A stretch of DNA of 64,000 bases from HKCCE3408 sp038530555 (GTDB taxonomy: Bacteria > Pseudomonadota > Alphaproteobacteria > Rhodobacterales > Rhodobacteraceae): positions 186,001 through 250,000 of the forward strand of contig JBCBCN010000002.1 of assembly GCA_038530555.1 (NCBI GenBank). The letters are read 5' to 3'. The notes under the pieces are model-generated. The model worked only from the letters and a program-made list of their open reading frames with translations. It searched no databases and was not told the DNA's origin. Numbering within the stretch: position 1 is the stretch's first letter; every line of letters begins with the position of its first letter. The translations under genes were made by a program, and so were the position numbers. Of this stretch, positions 53,738 to 60,779 are shown piece after piece.

Positions 53738-54234
53738 GCCGCGACCCCCGCTGGAACGCGCGGCGCTTGGCGTCGGGCAAGGCGCAATTTGGCGAGAAAC
53801 TGTACCGCGTTGACGACATAGGCGGCATAGGCGGCCAGGGCGATGACCATCTGCACCAACGGGCTCGCCCCAAATGCGAGTGCCGCCACATAGGCCAGGT
53901 GGAGCGCGATCACTCCGAAGCTGACAACATCCTCCCAAAAGAAGGAAGGCGCGAACAGCCATTTGCCGAACACCACCTTCTCCCAGATCGAACCTGTCAC
54001 CATGATCGAGAGCAGAATCAGGGTTTTTATCACGATGGACAGGGTGGCAGCGGCATAGCCGTCGCCCGTGAGCAGGTAGAGGATGACCAGAAAAAGCGAG
54101 ATCAGGAACACGACGAATTGCACAGGCGCCAAGATGCCTTGGACCAAAGTCCAAACCGTTTCATCGCGGCGGCGGCGTTCATCGGCAGTGTAAACCTGCC
54201 TTGACGCACTGATGTGCAAGGTATCCGAGTGCAT
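53734..54234 (-). CDS. bchF: 3-vinyl bacteriochlorophyllide hydratase
   Basis: 166 aa with four membrane segments. YTADERRRRDETVWTLVQGILAPVQF and GSIWEKVVFGKWLFAPSFFWEDVVSF identify BchF, which hydrates the C3 vinyl group. First gene of the long leftward operon. Upstream, the minus-strand TTGACA of the operator at 54290 could serve as its -35 element. Confidence 0.96.
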   Translation of the reverse strand: MHSDTLHISASRQVYTADERRRRDETVWTLVQGILAPVQFVVFLISLFLVILYLLTGDGYAAATLSIVIKTLILLSIMVTGSIWEKVVFGKWLFAPSFFWEDVVSFGVIALHLAYVAALAFGASPLVQMVIALAAYAAYVVNAVQFLAKLRLARRQAPRVPAGVAA

Positions 54235-54289
54235 CGGTCCCCGATTCCAAGAAGCGCTCAGGGCAAAGCTACGCTTGGTTGGGAGAAAG

Positions 54290-54307
54290 TGTCAATTCAA
54301 ACTTACA
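54290..54307. promoter_or_regulatory. PpsR/CrtJ-type operator near bchF
   Basis: TGTCAATTCAAACTTACA fits TGT-N12-ACA with the extended TGTCAA half. It ends about 56 bp before the bchF ATG and contains a minus-strand TTGACA. Confidence 0.78.
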
Positions 54308-54429
54308 GTCTTAGACATGACACTTTTGGCGGGTTTTGCGCGCAAAACACTTTGGAAATAAAGGGAAACGTGGCCGGTGGCACGCTCAATCGCGCAATAA
54401 GGCTCTGGGCTTTTGCATTATTGCGAATT

Positions 54430-54447
54430 TGTCAATTTGCTTTGACA
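54430..54447. promoter_or_regulatory. PpsR/CrtJ-type operator near ppaA
   Basis: TGTCAATTTGCTTTGACA is a full TGTCAA...TTGACA palindrome. It lies 94 bp upstream of the likely ppaA GTG and 140 bp (start to start) from the site near bchF. Confidence 0.82.
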
Positions 54448-54540
54448 CTGGAGGGGCAATCCGCCACACTATTGCGCGAAAGGGCCTCCGAAAGACGGGT
54501 TGGTGTTCGGCGTCAGCACGGTGCTGAACGAAGCGTCCCG

Positions 54541-55377
54541 GTGAGGCGGGTGGTCAATGTGGCCGACGCTGCGGACCCCAAATTGACAGCGACCGGACCA
54601 AGCATCGCGGCGGAAGTTGAACTTCTCGCAGCGCGGGCGCTTGGTATTTTAGCGTCGCATAAGACCGGGCCGTCGCGCCCGACCGACACGCGTGTCCGAC
54701 GCATCAGCGATCATTTCATCGCCGAAGACCCCGAGCAATGGCACACTGCTCTGCGCAAGGTCATGGCCAAGGGCATCACGACGTCGGAAGTCATCGACCA
54801 TATTCTGCCGGAAGCGGCGCGCCTGTTGGGGCAGCGCTGGATGGACAGCGAGATCAGCTTTGCCGAGGTCTCAATCGGTTCAGCGCGGATGCAGGAAGCG
54901 GTTCGCACGCTCCGGATCCAAGATGGCTTCGGCGGCAACGTTGAAGCCAAGGTTAAGGTTCTCTTTATCGTGCCGCGCCCGGAGCAACACACGCTGGGTG
55001 TTTTCGTTGCGGCTGATCAAATGCGTAGGATTGGGGCCGACGTCCATTTCTCGATCGCTCCGCATCCCCGGCAAGTGGCCGAACTTGTCCGCGAGACCCG
55101 CTTCTCGATGATCGGCCTTACGGTATCAGGCCGAAGAACACTTGCATCTGTCAAAGAGCTTGTCGATGCGATCCGAGGTAATACCCTCGTTCATACGCCG
55201 CTGGTGATTGGCGGACCGATCACCGAAAGTACGTTGGACGTGAAGGCCCTGACCAAGGTCGATCATGTCATAAACACAACCGAAGAGGCGGCGAGGATCT
55301 GCGGCCTCAGCACCACAGACCTACGAGACGATGAACGACCGTCATCCAAAGAGAGAGACGGGGCGAAGACGATATGA
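54541..55377 (+). CDS. ppaA: B12-binding photosynthesis regulator PpaA/AerR
   Basis: 278 aa from the chosen GTG at 54541. There is no ATG in frame before the conserved domain; GTG 54550 and 54559 are alternatives and the frame is open back to GTG 54214. The domain order is a helical cap (RRISDHFIAEDPEQW...HILPEAARLLGQRWMDSEISFAEVSIGSARMQEAVR) then a cobalamin-binding Rossmann-like fold with RPEQHTLGVFVAADQMRRIGADV (H150 in HxxG) and GLTVSGRR. AerR/PpaA modulate PpsR/CrtJ in a light- and B12-dependent manner. Overlaps ppsR as ATGA. Confidence 0.9.
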   Translation: MRRVVNVADAADPKLTATGPSIAAEVELLAARALGILASHKTGPSRPTDTRVRRISDHFIAEDPEQWHTALRKVMAKGITTSEVIDHILPEAARLLGQRWMDSEISFAEVSIGSARMQEAVRTLRIQDGFGGNVEAKVKVLFIVPRPEQHTLGVFVAADQMRRIGADVHFSIAPHPRQVAELVRETRFSMIGLTVSGRRTLASVKELVDAIRGNTLVHTPLVIGGPITESTLDVKALTKVDHVINTTEEAARICGLSTTDLRDDERPSSKERDGAKTI

Positions 55378-56816
55378 ACACGCGTGGCACTGACTTTTGG
55401 GATGAGGCGTCCGCTCCTCCGATCTCTCCCGAGCATATTAACGACATCGTGACGACGGCCGCAGATTTGGCCATCGTTTTGGAAACCTCCGGCAGGGTGC
55501 GATCCGTGATCGTCAACCCGCTCAACCCGACGCTTGGCCGTCTCGATCATTGGAAAGATCGCGACATCAGGGAGTTTACCGCCGAGGACAGCCTCTCAAA
55601 AATCGAGAGCCAGTTGGAAGCCTACCGCGACGGCCAATCCGACAAGCCGGATGCGATTGAAATTAACCATTTCGACAATGCGAATTGGGAGTTCCCCATT
55701 CGCTACACGCTGCACAAGACCGGGCAAGATGACATCATCTTGATGCTGGGGCGCGACCTGCGCCCGATCGCTGAGCTGCAGCACCGCCTCGTGAAGGCGC
55801 AGCTTGCCCTCGAGAAAGACTACGAATCCCACCGAGACTATGAGACGCGTTACCGGGTCGTGATGGAAGCCGCGCGCGATCCCTTGGCCCTGATCCACGT
55901 GTCGTCCGGGCGCATTACCGATCTGAATGAGGCGGCTGCGCAAATCCTGGGCGCGGAAGCGGATCAATTGGTCGGCGCCGCCTTCACGCAGGAATTTGAA
56001 GGACGTCGGCGGGGCGAGTTCATCGAAAACCTCGTCGCCATGTCCGGCAATCAAACCGGCGGTGCAGTGAAGGTCGAGACGCGCCGCGGCAACCAAGCCG
56101 CCTCGATTTACCCAACCCTATTTCGAGCCGCCGGTGACCGAGTGTTGCTGTGCCGGATCGAGCCGGACGGCACCGAAGAAAAGCTGAGCGCGGAGATCGC
56201 TGGTACCCTGGCGATGCTTTATCAGGACGGCCCGGACGCAATGGTCGTTAGCGACACTCAGGGCATCATCCGCAGCGCGAATGAGGCGTTCCTCGGCCTG
56301 TGTGATGCGGGTCAGTTGAGCGAGGTCAAAGGTCGTTCACTGGGCGACTACCTGTCTCGCGGCAGCGTTGACCTTAAGGTTCTAATAGACAATGCCGCGC
56401 GCACCGGGCGCATGCGCGTCTACTCAACGCGCCTCGAGGGTGCCTATGGTGCCCAAATCTCAGTCGAGATTTCCACGACGCGCCTAGGCGGAACGGGTCT
56501 CGGCGGCTTCGCTTTTGTCATCCGCGACACCAGCCGTATGGAGGTTGTGCGGGAGCCGGCGGGTGAAGTCTCGGCCAATTCAGGCGTTCCCGTGACCAAT
56601 GAAAGTATGCGCAATGTGATGGATCTGGTCGGCTCATCGCCGCTCAAGGAAATCGTGGCTGCGACCACCGATGTCGTGGAGAAAATGTGCATCGAAACTG
56701 CGGTGGAGCTGACAGACAACAATCGCGTCGCTGCGGCAGAAATGCTGGGGCTTTCACGCCAATCGCTTTATGTAAAATTGCGGAAATACGGGCTTTTGAG
56801 CAAGAATACCGACTAA
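55374..56816 (+). CDS. ppsR: Photosynthesis repressor PpsR/CrtJ
   Basis: 480 aa. An N-terminal domain, Q-linker helix (LQHRLVKAQLALEKDYESHRD, about 135-155), two PAS domains (~160-265 and ~280-390) and a C-terminal FIS-type helix-turn-helix (NNRVAAAEMLGLSRQSLYVKLRKYG). Cysteines at 260, 310 and 439; C260 and C439 occupy the regions of the redox cysteines C251 and C424 of R. sphaeroides PpsR. It represses bch, crt and puc genes in oxygen by binding TGT-N12-ACA. Translation is coupled to ppaA. Confidence 0.97.
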   Translation: MNTRGTDFWDEASAPPISPEHINDIVTTAADLAIVLETSGRVRSVIVNPLNPTLGRLDHWKDRDIREFTAEDSLSKIESQLEAYRDGQSDKPDAIEINHFDNANWEFPIRYTLHKTGQDDIILMLGRDLRPIAELQHRLVKAQLALEKDYESHRDYETRYRVVMEAARDPLALIHVSSGRITDLNEAAAQILGAEADQLVGAAFTQEFEGRRRGEFIENLVAMSGNQTGGAVKVETRRGNQAASIYPTLFRAAGDRVLLCRIEPDGTEEKLSAEIAGTLAMLYQDGPDAMVVSDTQGIIRSANEAFLGLCDAGQLSEVKGRSLGDYLSRGSVDLKVLIDNAARTGRMRVYSTRLEGAYGAQISVEISTTRLGGTGLGGFAFVIRDTSRMEVVREPAGEVSANSGVPVTNESMRNVMDLVGSSPLKEIVAATTDVVEKMCIETAVELTDNNRVAAAEMLGLSRQSLYVKLRKYGLLSKNTD

Positions 56817-56839
56817 GATCGGCGGTTCCTCATCAAGGC

Positions 56840-56857
56840 GGTTAACCGTAGTTTACA
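56840..56857. promoter_or_regulatory. Degenerate PpsR-like site upstream of bchG
   Basis: GGT-N12-ACA, one base off the consensus, starting 35 bp before the better site at 56875. Possibly a weak second half of an operator pair; low support on its own. Confidence 0.35.
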
Positions 56858-56874
56858 CTTGCCGAGTCGCAAGG

Positions 56875-56892
56875 TGTCAGCCTAAATTGACA
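56875..56892. promoter_or_regulatory. PpsR/CrtJ-type operator abutting bchG
   Basis: TGTCAGCCTAAATTGACA fits TGT-N12-ACA with the TTGACA half. It ends two bases before the ATG at 56895, which leaves no room for a normal ribosome binding site between operator and that start. Confidence 0.78.
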
Positions 56893-56894
56893 CC

Positions 56895-57821
56895 ATGACG
56901 ACCGCACCAAACCTGTCTTCGCACGATGTGAGACCGGCCCCTGTGGCACGTAGTATGCCAGAGCTCGGCGCCGTCTTACGCCTGCTGAAGCCCATCACAT
57001 GGTTTCCGCCAATCTGGGCGTTCATGTGTGGGGCTGTGTCTTCGGGCGTTTCCCTCAGCGATACACCGGGGCGCCTGACCCTTGGCTTGATCCTGGCCGG
57101 GCCGGTCGTCTGCGGCATGAGCCAAGCCGCAAACGATTGGTGCGACCGCCACGTCGACGCGATCAATGAACCTGACCGGCCGATCCCTTCTGGACGCATC
57201 CCTGGTCTTTGGGGCCTCTGGATTGCTTTGGCGATGTCCACGATTGGTTTGGCGCTCGGGGCCGCTTTGGGCCTGTGGGGCTTTATCGCGACCGTTTGCG
57301 CGGTAGCTGCCGCCTGGGCCTATTCCGCCGAACCCGTCCGGCTGAAGAGATCGGGCCTTTGGGGGCCGGGCCTTGTCGGGTTGTCCTATGAGACCTTGCC
57401 CTGGATCACCGGCGCGGCCGTCCTCGCCGCAACACAGCCAAGCTGGAACATCATCCTGATCGCCCTGCTCTATGGCATTGGCGCGCATGGCATCATGACG
57501 CTGAACGATTTCAAGGCGCTGCAAGGCGACCGGCAAATGGGTGTCAGATCGCTGCCCGTGACGCTTGGGCCGGAGCGCGCAGCGCGTGTGGCCTGCTGGG
57601 TGATGGCCCTGCCGCAGGTCGCGGTGATCGGCCTCTTGCTCCTGTGGCAGCAAGCCGGTTTCGCAGCAGTGATCGCGCTTGGCCTGGCCCTGCAATTCTG
57701 GGCGATGCGGGTCATGCTGCAGGATCCGAAGGCCCGCGCGCCTTGGTACAATGCAACCGGAGTGATGCTATACGTCGCCGGTATGCTTGTTGCCGCCTTC
57801 GCGCTTAGGGGGATGTTATGA
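56895..57821 (+). CDS. bchG: Bacteriochlorophyll synthase
   Basis: 308 aa from ATG 56895, or 288 aa from ATG 56955 (MPELGAVLRLLKP). UbiA-type prenyltransferase with about nine membrane segments; the Asp-rich prenyl-diphosphate motif is NDWCDRHVDAINEPDRPIPSG and the second is LNDFKALQGDRQMGVRSLP. It attaches geranylgeranyl to bacteriochlorophyllide. Stop overlaps the next gene (ATGA). The shorter start is attractive because a PpsR operator abuts 56895. Confidence 0.96.
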   Translation: MTTAPNLSSHDVRPAPVARSMPELGAVLRLLKPITWFPPIWAFMCGAVSSGVSLSDTPGRLTLGLILAGPVVCGMSQAANDWCDRHVDAINEPDRPIPSGRIPGLWGLWIALAMSTIGLALGAALGLWGFIATVCAVAAAWAYSAEPVRLKRSGLWGPGLVGLSYETLPWITGAAVLAATQPSWNIILIALLYGIGAHGIMTLNDFKALQGDRQMGVRSLPVTLGPERAARVACWVMALPQVAVIGLLLLWQQAGFAAVIALGLALQFWAMRVMLQDPKARAPWYNATGVMLYVAGMLVAAFALRGML

Positions 57822-59074
57822 GGCTGTCTTCGGGGCATCTCGCGCGGCTTTGCCTGACGAACATGGCAATCGGCGGTCTGACAGCGCTCCCGATCAATCT
57901 GTTCAACCGGCTTATGGCGGTGGAGCTCGGCCTTTTGGCGACACTTCCAGGCCTCCTTGTCGCCTTACATTACGGCGTGCAGCTGACCCGTCCCGTTTGG
58001 GGGCACCGTTCAGATGCGAAAGGCGGTCGCACGCCCTTCATCCTCGGAGGGATTGCCCTTATCGGCCTTGGCCTGATCGGCACGGCCTGGGCGATTGCCG
58101 TTGTGCAAAGCGGCCCTTTGGCCCTGGCCGTCTGGGTGCTGGCCTATATCGCCATTGGCCTGGGCGTCGGCGCGGCCGGCACATCGTTCCTCGCGCTGTT
58201 GGCGACGGCCTCGCCCGAAGGACAAAAGGGGGCATGGGCGACGGCGGCCTGGCTCGCGCTGATTTTCGGGGCCATCGTCGCCTCGGTCGGGACTGGAATT
58301 GCTCTGGACCCTTACGCGCCGGACAAGCTGATCCCTGTCGTCTCGGCGGTTTCGCTGATTGGCTTGATCCTGGCATTCGTCGCGACCTGGGGCATTGAAC
58401 GGAACCTCACAGCCACCGCTGAGACAACCAACACCGAAAGCCTTCGCGAAGCCCTGCGCACAACGATGGCGGATCCGGCGGCACGCGGCTTTACCGGCTT
58501 TGTATTCCTCTCAATCCTCGCCTTTTTCCTAAGCGAAATGGTGCTTGAGCCTTTCGCGGGCCATGTCCACGGCCTTCCTCCAGAAGATTCGACGAAGCTT
58601 TCCGGCGGCAAAGACGGCGCTGCGCTGCTTGGCATGCTTTTGGCGGGCGGGCTGAGCACGCTTGGCTTTGGAAGTCTGCGAAGCTGGGCAGTTGCGGGCT
58701 GCGCGATTTCGGCCGTTGGCTTGGTCGGGCTTGCTCTGCAGGGCCCGCTTGTGGCCTTCACCGTGATCATGGGGCTTGGCAACGGCCTGTTCGTCGTGGG
58801 CGCCGTCGGCTCGATGATGCGCCTTGCGGCGGCAGAAAAGCGGTCGACGGGCACGCGTATGGGCGTCTTTGGCGCAGCTCAGGCGGTGGCCGCCGGGCTG
58901 GCCAGTTTGATCTCAACGGCGACAGTCGATGTCGGGCGGGTCGCCCTGCCGATTGAGGCGGCCTACGCCTCCGTATTTTTCATCGAAGCCGGCCTCTTTG
59001 TGGCGGCGGCCTTTTTAGCGATGCGGCTTTTGTCGGCGCAGGCCCCTCAACCCCAGCTTCAACCGGGAGAATGA
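57818..59074 (+). CDS. BCD-family MFS protein (PucC/Bch2-like)
   Basis: 418 aa with about twelve membrane segments. NLFNRLMAVELGLLATLPGLLVALHYGVQLTRPVWGHRSD and FLSEMVLEPFAGHVHGLPPEDSTKLSGGKDGAALLG place it with PucC-like proteins found between bchG and bchP in Rhodobacter. It is related to LhaA at 44125. A role in pigment delivery or bacteriochlorophyll handling is inferred from the family and position. Confidence 0.93.
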   Translation: MRLSSGHLARLCLTNMAIGGLTALPINLFNRLMAVELGLLATLPGLLVALHYGVQLTRPVWGHRSDAKGGRTPFILGGIALIGLGLIGTAWAIAVVQSGPLALAVWVLAYIAIGLGVGAAGTSFLALLATASPEGQKGAWATAAWLALIFGAIVASVGTGIALDPYAPDKLIPVVSAVSLIGLILAFVATWGIERNLTATAETTNTESLREALRTTMADPAARGFTGFVFLSILAFFLSEMVLEPFAGHVHGLPPEDSTKLSGGKDGAALLGMLLAGGLSTLGFGSLRSWAVAGCAISAVGLVGLALQGPLVAFTVIMGLGNGLFVVGAVGSMMRLAAAEKRSTGTRMGVFGAAQAVAAGLASLISTATVDVGRVALPIEAAYASVFFIEAGLFVAAAFLAMRLLSAQAPQPQLQPGE

Positions 59075-59079
59075 TGATG
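59065..59079 (+). promoter_or_regulatory. Ribosome binding site deciding the bchP start
   Basis: GGGAGA (59065-59070) is followed by three consecutive ATG codons at 59071, 59074 and 59077. The third has a 6-nt spacer, the best spacing, and is taken as the start; the other two would be too close. Confidence 0.6.
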
Positions 59080-60258
59080 CAGTTTGATGTGGTCGTCGTG
59101 GGCGGAGGTCCGAGTGGTGCAACTGCGGCGCATGACTTGGCGCTGGCCGGCAAACGGGTGGCGCTGATTGATCGCGAGGGCAGGATCAAACCATGCGGCG
59201 GCGCGATCCCGCCACGCCTGATGCAAGACTTCGACATCGGTGAAGAGCAGCTCCTGGCCAAGGTTAACACGGCACGGATGATTTCCCCGACCGGTCGCAT
59301 GGTTGATATCCCCATCGAGAACGGCTTTGTCGGTATGGTGGATCGTAAGGATTTCGATCCATTTCTGCGTGATAGAGCCGTAAACGCGGGCGCGGAGTAT
59401 TTCGTCGGAACATTCGTCCGCGTTGAGCGTGACGGCAATGACCGGCGGGTGATCTACCGCGATAAGGCCAGCGGCGAGGAGCGCGGGCTCGACACCAAGC
59501 TGATCATCGGGGCCGATGGCGCGAAGTCGAAAGTCGCGCGCGCCGAGATCCCCGGCGCCGACAAGGTGCCCCTGGTTTTCGCCTATCACGAGATCATCGA
59601 AGCACCGGAGAAAACGGAAGTTTACGATCCCGAACGCTGCGATGTGATCTATGACGGCAAGATCAGCCCGGACTTTTACGGCTGGGTCTTTCCGCATGGT
59701 GCATCGGCCAGTGTCGGCATGGGTTCGATGGTCAAAGAGGTTAATCTCAAACAAGCAACGGCTGATTTGCGCGCGGCCTCGGGGCTCGAGGCTTGCACCA
59801 CCATCCGCAAAGAGGGCGCGCCAATCCCGCTGCGCCCTATGGACCGCTGGGACAACGGCCGCGATCTGGTTGTGGCCGGAGATGCGGCGGGCGTTGTCGC
59901 GCCGTCTTCGGGCGAGGGGATCTATTATGCGATGATGGGGGGACGGGTCGCGGCGACCGCGGCTCAGGCGTATCTCGCCTCGGGCCGGGTCAAAGACCTG
60001 CAACTCGCGCGCAAGCTTTTCATGCGGGAGCATAAGAACGTGTTCAAGATCCTGGGCGCGATGCAGGGCGCCTATTACCGCTCGGATGATCGGCGTGAGC
60101 GTTTTGTCAGCCTTTGTCACGATGTCGACGTGCAGCGCCTTACATTTGAGGCCTATATGAATAAGCGTTTGGTCAAGGCGAGACCCTTGGCACATCTGCG
60201 GATCGGACTGAAAAACATCGCCCATCTCACCGGGCTAATTTCTGCGACGCGCGCATGA
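59077..60258 (+). CDS. bchP: Geranylgeranyl diphosphate/bacteriochlorophyll reductase
   Basis: 393 aa. FAD/NADPH reductase turning the geranylgeranyl tail into phytyl. VVVVGGGPSGATAAHDLALAG is the Rossmann motif; PCGGAIPPRL, IGADGAKSKVARAEIPG and AGDAAGVVAPSSGEGIYYAM are typical. The start overlaps the preceding gene's stop region. Followed by idi with an ATGA overlap. Confidence 0.97.
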   Translation: MQFDVVVVGGGPSGATAAHDLALAGKRVALIDREGRIKPCGGAIPPRLMQDFDIGEEQLLAKVNTARMISPTGRMVDIPIENGFVGMVDRKDFDPFLRDRAVNAGAEYFVGTFVRVERDGNDRRVIYRDKASGEERGLDTKLIIGADGAKSKVARAEIPGADKVPLVFAYHEIIEAPEKTEVYDPERCDVIYDGKISPDFYGWVFPHGASASVGMGSMVKEVNLKQATADLRAASGLEACTTIRKEGAPIPLRPMDRWDNGRDLVVAGDAAGVVAPSSGEGIYYAMMGGRVAATAAQAYLASGRVKDLQLARKLFMREHKNVFKILGAMQGAYYRSDDRRERFVSLCHDVDVQRLTFEAYMNKRLVKARPLAHLRIGLKNIAHLTGLISATRA

Positions 60259-60779
60259 CAAATCTCATTCCCGCCTGGGTCGACGGCGAATTGATCCCGG
60301 TTGAAAAGTTGGAAGTCCATGTCCGAGGCCTCAGGCACAAGGCCGTCTCGGTCTTTATGATGCGTGAGGGAAAGGTGTTGCTTCAGCGCCGAGCGCTTGC
60401 AAAGTACCACACGCCGGGCCTGTGGGCGAATACCTGCTGCACCCATCCTCATTGGGGCGAGGCGAGCCTGACCTGTGCGCAGCGGCGCGTCCCAGAGGAG
60501 CTTGGGATGGAGGCAGGCGAGTTGAGCTATCGCGGAACGGTGGAGTATCGGGCCGATGTGGGCGGCGGTTTAATCGAGCACGAGGTGGTCGACATTTATG
60601 TTAGCGAGATGCCCGAGGGGTTTGAGCCAAACCCAAATCCGGACGAGGTGATGGACACGATCTGGTCACCGTTGAGCGGTCTCTCCGAGCAGATCGCGCG
60701 CAACCCGTCCGCCTTCACACCTTGGTTGCAGATCTACCTGCGTGATCACGCGGCCGAGATCTTCGGCGAGAGCGTTTAG
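60255..60779 (+). CDS. idi: Isopentenyl-diphosphate delta-isomerase (type I)
   Basis: 174 aa. Nudix-fold isomerase of IPP and DMAPP. The catalytic Cys lies in NTCCTHPHWGE and the metal/acid motif is QRRVPEELGMEAGEL; the later conserved Glu residues lie in EHEVVDIYVSEMPEG and PDEVMDTIW. Feeds carotenoid and phytyl synthesis with dxs. Stop overlaps the convergent dxs stop by 4 bp. Confidence 0.96.
   Translation: MTNLIPAWVDGELIPVEKLEVHVRGLRHKAVSVFMMREGKVLLQRRALAKYHTPGLWANTCCTHPHWGEASLTCAQRRVPEELGMEAGELSYRGTVEYRADVGGGLIEHEVVDIYVSEMPEGFEPNPNPDEVMDTIWSPLSGLSEQIARNPSAFTPWLQIYLRDHAAEIFGESV

Larger units (their letters stand above)
54235..54540. promoter_or_regulatory. bchF/ppaA divergent regulatory region
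   Basis: About 300 bp between the bchF ATG and the likely ppaA start. It carries two PpsR-type palindromes (54290, 54430). The ppaA frame stays open on the plus strand through the whole region back to GTG 54214, but the operators within it argue that this part is non-coding. Confidence 0.7.

Noticed and set aside
59059..60225. 388-codon minus-strand frame opposite bchP
   Set aside because: Shadow of bchP with its intact FAD-binding motifs.
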